A DNA stretch of 64,000 bases from Tetrahymena thermophila SB210 (Eukaryota > Ciliophora > Oligohymenophorea > Hymenostomatida > Tetrahymenidae). Where the stretch lies: contig NW_002476161.1 in the NCBI RefSeq assembly GCF_000189635.1, forward strand, positions 186,001-250,000, read 5' to 3'. The number at the start of each line of letters is the position of its first letter. The stretch's first letter is position 1. Positions 36,335-48,392 of this stretch are shown here, in pieces. The notes under the pieces were generated by a model, which was not told the origin of the DNA, did no database searches, and worked only from the letters and a program-made list of their open reading frames with translations. A program made the position numbers and the translations under genes.

Positions 36335-38165
36335 CTAGTTTATAAAATAAAAAATTAGATTAAAAAATATCAAATCTATTTTAATAAAGAAAAATTTCAT
36401 TAATTCATTAGCCAAACAACAATTTTGAGCATTTTACATAAATTTAAATATTACTAATTATTATGTTTTAAAAAGTAAATAATTGTTTACATTCATCATT
36501 AAGAAAGCTGTTTTATAAAATATAAGTCACTGTCTGTTCAATATTGTAATTCTATTAATTATTTGAATATATTTAATAAATCCTTAGTTTGCAATTGAAG
36601 TCTTTTGTTAAATTTAAGTCCTAATTTTATTCTTAGCCAACATTGAATGAAAGTAATAAATGTTTTTCATATTTTTTATGATATATTTATTGCCTATTTT
36701 TCACTTTTGAATTAAATAACTTATTTATTTTACCATTCCTAAAGGAAAGATTGGCTGACTTGTTTAGTAAGACTGTGCTATTCCCATAACTAACCCTAAA
36801 TATATAATAATTGTAAAGTGTTTGTAGGGATTTGAAAATAAGGCTGCTGTATATTTAAATAATTGAAATTAAATTATCTTGAATTTTGTTTTCAAAAATT
36901 TTACTAACTATTAATGAGTATTAATGTATCAAATTGTATATCTTAATTCAATTTTTTTAATTGAATTTCTTCTATTCAATTTTAATGATAAAATATAGAT
37001 AAACAAATTAATTAATTAATTATTCGTCTCTACTCTCAGATTGCTATTTTTATTATTGCAAATTTAAAGATACTTTTTCAATTTCAAAATATTTAATTTT
37101 CAAAGTTTTCCTATTCATTTATTTCTTTTCACATTATAGCTTCTCTTTCAAGTGCTTAAAATTTCTATCAGATTTTATAACAAACATATTTTAAATTTTT
37201 TGATTTTAATCAGTACAAATTTTTGAATTTTTTTGGAGGTTTTCTTCAAAAAGTAATTAGCCCTTAAGTTTTTGTGGAATTTTAACAATATTCTTTCTTT
37301 TATAAAAATAATTTCCAAAAATAATTATTTAGAGAAATTTTAATAAAATAAATGTTAAAAATTTATTATTATTTTTTTATTTTTAAAAATAAATTATTAA
37401 TTTCTATTGTTTTATATAAAAATATGAAAAAAATAACAATAGAAATAAAAAAAATAAATTAAGATATAATTTATTTTCTATTTCATTAAAAAACATCTAA
37501 AATTAAAAATAACTCTAAAAAAATTAATAACTTAAATAAAAAAATTTTTTATTAAGTAATCTAAAAACCTTTATCAATCAATCTCTACATTCAATTAATA
37601 TCATAAAAAATTTAATGTTATTTCTTTTATCAAATACGCTAAAATTAAATCTGCATTTCCTAAAATTCATTTAAGTAAATAAAATAAACTTTTTGATTAA
37701 TATATTTTATATGACAGACTTAGTTTAGAAATTTGAAATAAAATCTATTTTAACAATAAATTATTAGTAATTAATAGTAATTTAATCTTAAGGAAATATT
37801 TGTTAGAGTTAAATTATAAATTCAACATTTCAGCTGATTTAAAATAGAATCTTCAATATTTTCATTATTTTGAATAGGATATGCTATTTTATTAGATATT
37901 TAAACAACTAAATATTACCAAAAGATTTCATTTTTAAATAATATTTTATTAAAAATTTGCAACTAACCATTAAATAGGTGGTGCTTACATATCTAAAATT
38001 GCATATTTATATATAAAAAATAATAAAATTTTTTAATTTTAAAACTTTACACACATAAAATAATATAAAAAATTGTATTTTGCAAAGTATTTGTAAAGTA
38101 ACAATTTTATTTTTCATCTGATTATTATTTAATTTATTAAATTTCATGGATATTAATTTTTAATT
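36335..38165. other. 5' exon(s) of the giant gene and intergenic AT-rich sequence
   Basis: The first exon(s) of the minus-strand gene that ends at 27058 should lie between 36345 and about 36790. One candidate is a small ATG exon at 36734..36787 (MGIAQSYQTSQPIFPLGM) followed by a GTAAAA donor, but its phase does not fit the acceptor at 36335, so I do not adopt it. From about 36800 to 38165 I see only AT-rich sequence that should include the 3' untranslated region of the LRRC40-like gene. Confidence 0.4.
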
Positions 38166-40607
38166 TCATTACAAATCTTATTAGAGCTTGCTTCTTTACA
38201 ATTTAAGAGCTTAAAGTTCTTTTCTTTTTTCATTAATTTAAAATTTATTTAGCGAGAAGTTTTCAGCAAGTTCATTCTCTAATTTCGATATAGATCCATT
38301 TATTAAATAAATCTGCTTCTCAATTTCAGCTTTATTTGCTCTTTTAATTTAACCTGCGTTAGGATTATTGTTGTAGGCTAAGTCTTCGACTTACATATTT
38401 CTATTAAATTATTGCTAATTATTATATCCTTGATTTACTTAATCAAAGCTTCTTTGTTGGTTTACTTGATTTTACTAAGAAGTGTATTACATTGAATAGT
38501 TTTCAACTTCCATATTTCCAACCTTTTAAAACCCTCCTCTTTCTTAATTATATGATTACTATTATTAGAATAGCAAATCATTTTAATTTTACTTAAACAA
38601 ATTCCCTCTACCGAACCCATAGTTGGGCTACTATTATTGAACAGGCTGCTATTAAAGTTAACCATATTAATGATTTTGTCTTCTATACTGATAATCATTA
38701 TTTCTTAAAATATTTGCCTGAGGTTGCTCTGGTTGTTCTTCTATTTCCTCTACAACTGGTCTCATGCAAGCTAAATCAGTTGGCGGATTACCAACATGGC
38801 GAGTCCTTAAATAATCTAAAATAGATACTGTACCCTTTTCAATTACAGCTCTCTTTATTAGTTTTAAAGGATTTCCATCAATTTTTAATGTTTTTAGTTT
38901 CATAAAACCTAATTCTGTTGGTATTTTTTATAAGTTATTATTTTCTAGGTTAAGATTTTGAAGCATTGGTAGAGTATATGCAATTTATTCACTCAATTCT
39001 TGTAGTGAATTATTGGAGACATCAATGACTTCTAATTTATTCAATTTTGCTGATGTAGAAAACAGAGGTGAAAGATCAGATATTTAATTGTATGCTAAAT
39101 TCAAAACTCTTAAGCTAGGCATAAAGCTTATAATTAAGCCACTAATACTCTTTAACTTATTAATACTTAAATCCAAGTGTTATAGATTGGGAAATACTTG
39201 CCAACATTACTTTAATTAAGAATTATTATCAAAAAAGTATTCTATGTTATTTTGTTTAAACTCTAAGCTTTAAAGTTATCTCAGCTGAAGAATAGATTAA
39301 GGAAGAGCTATTAAATTGTTATTATTGGCATGTAATTTACTCAATGATTTTTCATAATTGACTAACTATTCAGGTATAATTTAAATTTTGTTATTAGAAA
39401 TATCCAAATGGGTTAATCCCTTCAAGTTATAAAGACGCTCATCATCAAACTTAGTTAAATTTTAATTTGAAACAATAAACTCATTGTTTCTATAGAATTC
39501 TCTCAATAAAACTTCAATAGGATCCAGTTTTTTTTATATAAAATTCATCTTTGGATCCATAGCGCTTTCTACTTATGTGTAATCTCCTTAAATTCTATCA
39601 CGCAGATATTTTTTTATTGCTTCTGCTCCAGCATTCTTAATTGTATTTCTTATGCATTTAAGAGGATTTCCTTCAACTGTAAAACGAACTAATTTAGGTA
39701 ATAACCCTATTTCTGAGGGAATATCAGGTAAATCGTTATTAGTTAGGTCCAAAGTCTTGATATTCTTGCAGATAAGGATACTCTTATCTAAATTTTTTAG
39801 TTTATTATTGTTAATTACAAGCGCTGAGAGATTAGGAATATTTTCAAATTAAGTAAAACTTTCTATCCTGTTATACGATAGCACAAGCTAATCTAGTTTT
39901 TCACTTTATGGAACTTCTTAAAATTCAACTAGCCTATTTTAATCTAAATAGAGATTGACTAAAGACTTCAAATTTTAGAATGCTCCCTCATCAATTTGTT
40001 AAATTAAATTTTTAGAAAGAATGAGGTTTTCTAGAAGTAGGCATCCAGAAAAAGCAGGCTAAGGAATGTGAGATATTTTATTCTCGCTTAAATCCACTTT
40101 TTTCAAAGGAGTTTTCTCTAAAAATATAGGTACTGCTCTTAAGTTATTTTATGAAAGATTAAGTATTTCTAAGTTTTAAAGGTAGTGCATATTCATAGGA
40201 AGTTCTTCTATTTTATTTTCGCTCAAATTGATTTCAACTAAGCTAGGGCATTAAACTAATGAATAAGGGAGCTATTTAATTTAATTCTTACTAAAATCTA
40301 TCGATTTAAGCTAGGTGAGTTAAAAAAGAGAATTTGGAAGCGTAAAAAGTTTATTATTTAGCATTCTTACTAATTGAATTTCCTTCTCATGAGTAAAATC
40401 TTCAGGAATCTACTTAATTTCATTATTCGACAGATCAAGCTTTGTTAAAGGAGCTATTTCCCACCAGTTATCATCCAGCTACAAATCCTGATACTATGCT
40501 ATTTATTTAGGAAACTCTTTGAGTTCCAAACCTATTAATGTTAATTATCCTGTCCTGCGAGCTCTTTTTAAGCTTCCAATAATAGCTTTTTCGCCTGTTT
40601 CAATCAT
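38166..40607 (-). CDS. LRRC40-like leucine-rich-repeat protein
   Basis: Single exon, 814 codons, start MIETGEKAIIGSLKRARRTG, TGA at 38166-38168. Residues ~1-600 form about 20 LRRs of 22-24 residues with the L-x-x-L-x-L-S-x-N-x-I/L pattern (LTKLDLSNNEIKQIPEDF, LEILNLSQNNLRAVPIFL, LTHLDISNNKIQIIPEQL). The N-terminal 'GSLKRARRTGQLTLIG' opening and two 'KTLKIDGNPLK...YLRTR' type segments are typical of LRRC40: GNPLKCIRNTIKNAGAEAIK in the middle, and GNPLKLIKRAVIEKGT closing the LRR part. Eukaryotic LRRC40 proteins are about 600 residues. The extra ~190 residues here are a Gln/Asn-rich linker followed by a C-terminal coiled coil (AEIEKQIYLINGSISKLENE). LRRC40 has no well-defined biochemical role; it is a protein-interaction scaffold. 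Family call confident. Confidence 0.85.
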
Positions 40608-40800
40608 TTAAAGTTTAAGTTCAAAAATTTAATAATTAATAATTTAAAAAATATCTTTTAAATTTATAAAGTATTTCAAAGCTCATAAATACTGATTGAT
40701 AATTTAATTTATTTCTATATAAATAACATGTTTTATAAATAAATAAATATCATAAAAATTATTTTTTTTATTAAAATAATTTCATTTATTTAAATCAAAT

Positions 40801-42471
40801 TCAACTCTTGTTATCTAAAAAGTTTTTCTTTTTAAACCTAATTTGGTTATTCACTTATTTATTTTATTCATTTATTTATGAATGCTTATGTAAAATTATT
40901 TCATTTTACTTTTATGTCGTATCTAAGAAATTCATATTTTTATACAATTCTTATGTTTATTTTTGTAAAATAGGTTATTGTTTTGTCACATTCTATTTGT
41001 GGTTTTAAGTGTGAGATTAGTTCTAATCATTAACTCCTTTCTTTTATATATCCAAGTAGTAGCCTTCTAAATAGAAAAGCTTTTAAAGTAATTCTGTAAA
41101 TAAATATTATGTATTATTATTAGATAAATGGTTATCCTAATTAACTGTTTTATTTTTATCATTTATATTGTCATCTGTTTTTACTTTAGGAAATTATGTA
41201 GTAATGTTTGATTTTATTGTTATTGTATAATTCTTTTATTTAGTATCTTTTTTGTTTTATATTTCTATTTTAGTATTGTTCTTAGGTAGGTAGTAAGTGT
41301 TATTTTTTAAATCTGTTTTATTTTTTTCATTAGGATGAGTGGAATTATCATTTTTTGGAGGTATTGGTGTAGGTTTTGTGTCATTCTTAGGCTTATGATC
41401 AGGAGTAGTATTATTATTCTTTGGTATTGGCTGGGGTAATGGAGAAGTACTATTTGGCTTTGCAGGAAAGGGATGAGATACTTTTTATTAATGAAGAAGC
41501 TATGGCAGGTAGTAAGTTATACAAAAAAGCAAAGAAAAGAAGAAAACCAGATTAATATAATAAATGAAAACATAATGAGAAATCAATTTGTTTTCCTATT
41601 TTATTTCACCGTTCTATTAAACCATGTTTAATTCTTGAAGGTTTAGCTATATCATTTAAGAATAAGAAAATCTAAATAAAATATAATTAATTTGCTAAAG
41701 ACATCCAATAGTCAAAATAGGAATCAAGTTTATTTTGTAATCTAGTTTATAAGAAATCCAAATTGTTAATATTAACAAGCATATTTATAAAATTAATTAA
41801 AGAACTTCTACCAATATTTTTTTAAAATAACCTTTACAAAAAGAGCTTTATTACGAGTTTAAATCAGATGATTAATTTTTTAGATTTATTAAAACCCATT
41901 CAAAAAGCCAAGAAAGTAGATTACTTTGCAAAAATAATAAAGTCCCTGTCAAAAACAGTTACGAATCTAATTTATTTTTTAAAAGTTCCAAGCACGCTAC
42001 AGTTAGACCTCCAATTATTATATAGGAAAGAGGATTTATTAAAATATTTTTAATTTTTCTTAACACTATGATGTGAAAGTAGAAAGCGCTAACAATAAAA
42101 AAGACAACACTAATAAAAGGAAAGAAATGTAGGAAAAATATCTTCGTTGAGTGGTTTTTTACAAGAAGAAGTGTGAGGACAAAGCCTATAATATTAATTG
42201 ACCACAAAAAAACATTAATATCAAATGGTAAATATTTTAGAAATGTAAGATTAGTTTCTATTTTTTGGATCAAGATAGATTCTTTAGAGTTCATGTGAAC
42301 TAGGTACCAAAAAAGAATAATTTAAATGAATAAAGAGCCTTGAGAAATGAAATCTGAATAAATCTTGAATGAAACATTTTAGCTTTTGTATTCTTTTGAA
42401 AAATTTTTATCTTTTGTAGCAATATTTTCAGCTGTTTCTTCATTATTTTTTTATTATTCTTATTCAATCAT
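40801..42471 (-). CDS. Multi-pass membrane protein with long polar C-terminal tail
   Basis: Single exon, 557 codons, from ATG at 42471 to TGA at 40801. It starts MIEQEQQKNNEETAENIATK. About eight hydrophobic helices follow in residues ~45-300, including SLFIQIILFWYLVHM, FLWSINIIGFVLTLLLV, FPFISVVFFIVSAFYFHIIV, PLSYIIIGGLTVACLELL, ILVEVLQLILQICLLILTIW and YINLVFFFSLLFCITYYL. The remaining ~250 residues are hydrophilic. First comes a Pro/Asn/Thr segment (SPLPQPIPKNNNTTPDHKPK), then many N-x-S/T sequons (NNNT, NDNST, NKT, NYT), then a basic Gln/Lys-rich end. The sequons would matter only if the tail is lumenal. I do not recognise the family. It is 190 bp downstream of the LRRC40-like start, same strand, without sign of shared function. 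Confidence 0.75.
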
Positions 42472-43000
42472 TTTAAATAGTTATTCTTTTTTATTATCTA
42501 TTAAACACACACTAAAAAATTAACGAAATTATATTCTCTTTTCACATTTATTTAAGTCAAAAATTTATTAATAATTTGTAAATTTTAATGTTGATTTGAA
42601 GCATTTTAATTGAAATTAGTATTTTTAAATTTATAATTCATTTATTGAAAGACTACTACTAGCTAGTATTTGAGATGTAACAATATTTTATTTTTATAAA
42701 TTTTAACAGAAATATCGAAAAAATATTGTGTTAAAATTTTATTTTCTTTAATGAAAAAGATTATTCAGATAATTACAATTTTCATTGTAGATTACAGAAA
42801 ATAAAATACAATTATTTTTTATTTAGTAATAAAACTTTAAAATAAAAATTTAAAGAATTAAAAATTTTTAAAGAGATTCGTTAATGTTTGTTAGAAAGCA
42901 AAGTTTTTAAAAATTAATATTATTTAAGAAATAAAGAAATTTTAATAGCAAAAATAATGGAAATTTAAAACAAAAAAGCATTGTAAATATGGATAGAATT
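42472..43000. other. AT-rich intergenic region
   Basis: About 530 bp between two minus-strand genes. Nothing recognisable beyond expected promoter and 3' untranslated sequence. Confidence 0.45.
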
Positions 43001-46000
43001 TCACTACTTATAAAGAGGTTTTAAATGATAAATTTACTAACCATCGATTCCTTCGATGCTATTTTTTAAAGGATTGTCTTTGAAGTTGTCATTTAATGTT
43101 GCATTTTATTTCTTAAAGACAGAAGTATATGAAATTATATTAATTTTAGAATTATCATTAGAAATTGAAGGACTGATAGTAGATTAGATATTAGACACAT
43201 ATGTCTACTTATTTCTTATATCTAAACTATTTGCTATTTTTTTCCTTTTTCCTCTTGATTGAGTAGTTAAAATACTTGTGAGTCTGTATTCGCTTTAATT
43301 AGATTAATTTTATTATGCAACTCTTTTATCATATTAGTGTATTGTTTATTCAGCTGTTTACTTCAGTTGTGTGGGCGTTGGAGTTACTGAAATTTGATTA
43401 ATAAGTGTATTTTATTTAGATTTTATTTCTTTTTAATCATCAGTAATGTATTAAATAGAAGACTGTGATTGTATCATAAAATTTAAATTTTCATTTTTGT
43501 TTTAATTAATTTTTGAAGGAGATAGACTATATTCTCTTTAAGATTGAGCATTTCTTCTTCTCTCTGTATTAATTTGTAACTTTTATTTCCATAAATTTTA
43601 TACTTTATTTTTTGCTGCACTGCCTCTATAGCTGTTCTATTCTTTAAATAGTTCTTCTTATTCTTTTGTTTTTTTGTTTATTATCTTATTCAAGTCTAAT
43701 TTTGAAAGAAAAAATAAAATTCTTTGTTAAAAATTTAATAAAACTTACTTTTCAAATTTAAATTTTGTTGCTTTTCCTTGTTTTCCTTGGTAGGATTAAT
43801 TATTTAAGTGCATACATAATCTTATATCAATGGAGTTTGTTTTTGATTGTTTTTATTCTCTTTATTTTACTAATTTATTAAAAGCATGGCTAGAGGAGAT
43901 TTAGTTCTAGGATATGAAAGTTATTAAAGTATCATGTTTTACTCTGTTTCTAAACAAGATTGGTTCAATGCACTCTCTGATACATCTTTATGGTTAATGC
44001 TTGAATTAACTGATTGACTTTACAGGTGAGGACTTTCAATGTTATTCATCTTCGTGTTTTAATGGTTTTGTCTATAAGTATTTTAAGCGCTTTAGACGTG
44101 ATAAAAAGAGGACAATAAACCATTTTAATTTAACTCATCAATTTTCAACTTATTATCTTCGATGTCCTACAAAAAAGCAGCTTCTTTAATTGCCTTAACT
44201 TATTTGCTTGAAATAAATTCTTTTTTTTAAGAAATCTCTTAGTAATCAGTTCTTGAACTTTAAATAGGAGATGGGCTCTTCTTCCAATCATGGATGTAGT
44301 TTTTATACTTTTGTTTTCTAACTATTACCTTTTATCTTTATTTTTCGTCAAGCTCAAATGTATAAACTTGTTTAATCTCTTTAGGCTTATCTTTTAATTA
44401 CCTTTCATAATTTTTTTATAAGTTTAGTCTCCCAAAATTATTTAAATCTTTAGGTTGGCAGGTTTATATTTCATTTTTAACATGGCTTGATGTTATAATT
44501 TTTTACAAATCTTATATATTGTCAACACCAAATGAGGCATCGTTTTCTAAGCGAACCTTTTTGGTATGGTTATTAGGTACAGACTTCTTTTTACTGTGAT
44601 TTATTTCATCAATTTGATTTTCTGTTGAAAAAGAAGAAGATCTGTTTTAGTTAGAATATCTTCTGAAATGAAGCTTTAATTACATTTTTTTTAGCAAATG
44701 TTTTTTTATGCCATTTGTTTCCATAAATTACAATTCATTTTCATCATATTAGCTCTATACATCTTCATTTTGTTTGATTTTATAATTAATTTCTTAAACA
44801 CTTATTTAAGGGCTAAGAAAATAATCTTATTTTTTGTTTGATTCTTCATGAATATCATTAATTGAACCCATTTAACTAGATTAAGGCTATATATTAGCTT
44901 TGTTGTAAAATTAGGTCATGCTTGTATTGGAAGGGGCAACGCTAATTTTAGGGAATTTTTCAAAATTTTTTTTTTAATCGTCATTCATTATTAAAGAAAA
45001 GCTCATTTCTTTTTTTTCTTTTGCAATTGGACTCTTTTCAAAGCTTTCATTTACTGGCTACAAAGTATAAAAATATTTAAATAAGTTGAATATTTTAAAT
45101 GAAATTTTACTGATTTTCTGTGGGGTTACTGTAGCATAGGAAAGTCTATTGATTGCTATTTCTATTTATTTTTTTATTATTTTAAATATACCTAAATATC
45201 AAATTTGTAAATCAAAAACTATTTTACCAGATTATCTTGTTGCATCCTAGAAGGAGAAAGATCTTGAAATTTCTTTTCTTCGAAATAAAAGCTTTTATAA
45301 TTTTTTATAGATACTTTATTTCCTTAATCTTGCTGCACATTAGATATTTCTTTTTGGTTTTATAATTGAGCAAAAGTTGTTCTAGTGCTTTATAAATCAA
45401 TAACCTTTTATATAAACAAATTGGCACTAATTTATAAGCATTCACCTTTCCTGCTTTCACATATGACAGTATGATTCCTATTTATTAAAACGTAAAGTTG
45501 AAAACTTAATCCTTGGATATTTTATTCTTAACCTTGTTTCTATTCCTTTAATGATATCTTCTTCTCCAAAAGTTTCAAATTGAGTCATAATTTTCAGCTT
45601 TTAAATTAGAATTCAGATTAAACTAGAATGCTAAATAATATATTTTAATTTTACTTTTAGATCCTTTTTTCCTTTTGGTGATCCCAAAAAAAGAGGTCCT
45701 CCCTATTGCTAAATGTTGTCTTAAATGATCCTTTCAATAGGAGAAGTAATGGCTTAATTTCTATCATACTTTTTTAGAATCTATTTGAAATTAGTTTGAA
45801 AAAAATCAAAGATGTTTATAAATCTAAGAATAAACAACCAACAGCATATTCTCCTTATTTTATAAAGTAGACGCTATCAGAACTTTGTCCTTCATTATAT
45901 ATTGTGTCACCTCTCAAATTTATTAAAAGATTAGAATTAACAGCTATATCTCTTAAGTAACCAAAAGATTAGTTAGAAAAGTGAGGTATCGAAGAGAGAA

Positions 46001-46857
46001 ATTAAATCGTTTTCATCATATTTTTGTGCTCATAATTCTTTAGATACTTTTAAAAATCGCTTTGAGACAACGTAAATAACACACACTCAGTCTAGCATAT
46101 AGCCGTTGATTGGTAGTTTCGCTTATAAATGAGATCAATCATACCTAAACTGTCACCTCTTGCTTTTGTCTGTAGTAAACTGAGTTTTAAACCATTATAA
46201 AGAAGATCTTCTTTCAAGTTAGAAAGTTTATTATTTTCATCGCTCTATTGTTCTTCTAAATTAACTGGCAATTACAGTTTTTGATAAACATTTATCCTTC
46301 CTTCAACCAATATAAAATACTTTTGAGGCTTAGCATCTTATTTTAAATGCATTAAAAAATAAATAGATATTAAATAATTTGATAGTAAGTTACAAATATC
46401 AAACAAATGTTCATTTTTTTTATTTTGCTAGACTTTCATATATTTCAGAGCCATTAGGCAAGCTTCTTATTCTTCTTAGCTTTCTTAATAAAAATTTTCA
46501 AAATAGGATAAGCTATGACAAAAAGATTTTAATATTTATAAATGATCAGGAGTGCGCAACTCTGGTTGCAGTTGTAAAATCTATATTACTTCCTAAATAT
46601 AAATATGGTAGGTTATTCATTAAAATGCTAAAATTGAATGATTACATCACTTAGCACTTTTTATAGCATTCTTTGAAATTATAATCTAATTTAAAAATGT
46701 AATTCCTTTGATTTTTGTAGATCCACTTACACTGATTACCTAAATTTTTCTAAAGGATCTTGATTGTTTATATAGAGTATAATTAAATCTTATGCAACAA
46801 TGAGAAATTAAATTTATGATTTGATACTACTTTATCTTAGTTAACAAGATCGATCAT
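43001..46857 (-). CDS. Protein with two cyclic-nucleotide-binding-type domains and long polar tail
   Basis: Starts MIDLVNQDKVVSN (ATG at 46857). A helical N-terminal region follows (~46580-46400: TPDHLQILKSFCHSLSYFEN, CLMALKYMKVQQNKKNEHLF). CNBD-1 (~46350-45990) has KYFILVEGRINVYQKL, RGDSLGMIDLIYKRNYQSTA and VLFTLSQSDFQKYL. CNBD-2 (~45980-45400) has RGDTIYNEGQSSDSVYFIKQ, FETFGEEDIIKGIETR and NHTVICESRKGECLQISAN. The phosphate-binding cassette of CNBD-2 keeps the FGE glutamate and an Arg before x-x-T-V. CNBD-1 has Met and Tyr at the aligned Glu and Arg. The rest, down to TGA at 43001 (end GIDGQQIYHLKPLYKQ), is Ser/Asn/Gln-rich and disordered. Introns include 45497..45553 approximately (GTTAAG...AATAG). 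Others near 46690, 46380, 45620-45850 and in the tail were not fully traced. No kinase, GEF or channel domain seen. Confidence 0.72.
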
Positions 46858-47486
46858 AATTTTTTACTTCATAGTATTAATAAAAAAAAAATATATGGTT
46901 ATTTCTTATTTCGAAATAATCTTGTAAGTAATTATCATATTTATATTAAGTAAACATATTTTCATAAAAGCAAAATAATTAATAACAAGAATTGCTTCAA
47001 TAATATTTGGTAGTTCATTACTATTAAAAAAACTCATACAGAAAAATATATTTTAATTCTAAGCTTGAAAAAATTTGAAGAAATGCTGAAAAATTAACTG
47101 TCTTATTTAAGAATTCTACTTTAATCATAAAAAAATCTAAATATCATTTTATAGAATTTGTTATGAAAATTAAAACTTCATTCAAATAATGAATGAATTA
47201 CTGCTGCAATTTTATATTTGTAAAGCTAGTTATTCTTTATCTCTTTATTGCAGTAAACAACAAATTAATTCAAATCAAAACAAAATCTCAATAAATGTAT
47301 TTAATTCAGTTAAGAAGAAATAGTTTTATTTTTAAATAAGTAAAGAAGAAAGGAGAAAACAGCAACAAAGTAGAAGATTTGATAAATGATAATGACGACA
47401 AATATACTTATAAGTATAGTAGATATATGAATGCATAATTCAGCTTTTCCAAATATTTAGAAGTGTTTAAATAAAATTTAATTGTT
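46858..47486. other. AT-rich intergenic region
   Basis: About 630 bp between two minus-strand genes. No feature recognised. Confidence 0.45.
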
Positions 47487-48392
47487 TCAATCGTTTTCAC
47501 CTAACTTATCTTCAGCCAATTTTTGCAATCTTTGAGATACCTTAAGCTTAGTTAAGTGTTCTTCATCGAACATTCTAGCGATTTGTTCAAAGTACCTTGT
47601 AGATGTTACAAAAAATAATTAGAAAAATATGATTCATTTATTTAAGAATAAATTTAAATAAGAAAATAATAAATAAATAATATTACAAAATATAAGGACT
47701 ATTAGAATCAGTGTTGAAATTATATATCTTATCTTTAGGCATTTTAGTTATTTCTTCATAGATATTAAAGGGAAGAGTTTCTATTTCTTTATTAATTTAA
47801 TCAATTACTTGATTATTCTTTTCATTAATGATTTATTCGGTTCTCATTCTGTAATACTTTTTTATTTAAAATATTTTAATTTAATAAAAGAGTTCCTTCA
47901 TCAATTTTTTTATGTTATTTTTTATTTTTTAGAAGCAATTTTCTTTCAATTTATCACATATTTTTCTGAAAACTAATCTTTGCAAAATGAATTAAATTTA
48001 TCATTATATTTTCGCAATTTAAAAACAATAAATGATGATGTCTTAAATAAACTAATTGCTAAATGGCTTACTTCGTGTGCTCCGATTTCTTCAAACTATT
48101 TTTTCATCTCGACAGCATCTTTTTTATCAACTTTAATGTTAAGTCTGTTTTTATTTGCGAAAACCTAATACTAAGTCATAATTGATCTAAGTCTCTTTGC
48201 ACTCAACCAAGGATGAGGTGGTCTTTCACCAGTGTAATCACCTGTAAATTGGTTGGTTTCTTTCAATCTTTTTTTTTCTTTTCTTGCTTGAACGGTAGCT
48301 TCATTAACCTTACCTTTCTTATTCCATCTAAGTGTTTAAGAACACAATTAGGTTAAATCACTACGAACGGCTTTTGCTAAAAATTGAGACAT
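47487..48392 (-). CDS. Small basic protein, possibly mitochondrial, unknown function
   Basis: Three exons in consistent phase: 48072..48392, 47687..47856 and 47487..47595, with introns of 215 bp (GTAAGC...AAAAG) and 91 bp (GTAATA...ACAAG). Total 600 nt, giving 199 residues ending KLAEDKLGEND. The N-terminus MSQFLAKAVRSDLTQLCSQT, followed by LRWNKKGK, is basic and hydroxyl-rich with no acidic residue before position 12, like a mitochondrial presequence. Next come a Lys/Arg-rich helix (QARKEKKRLKETNQ), a Trp-containing motif (GERPPHPWLSAKRLRSIM) and an amphipathic C-terminal half (FEQIARMFDEEHLTKLKVSQ). Codon use is less AT-biased at third positions than in neighbouring genes, which in ciliates often marks well-expressed genes. 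A mitoribosomal or respiratory-complex subunit would fit, but I recognise no family. Exon 2 has short alternative acceptors. Confidence 0.7.

Noticed and set aside
36734-36787. Small first exon (MGIAQSYQTS...) for the giant N/Q-rich gene
   Set aside because: Joining its donor to the acceptor before 36334 gives a TGA within a few codons, so the phase does not fit.
46379-46654. Plus-strand frame of 91 residues
   Set aside because: The minus strand at the same place encodes the N-terminal helical region of the cNMP-domain protein in a frame that connects to CNBD-1.
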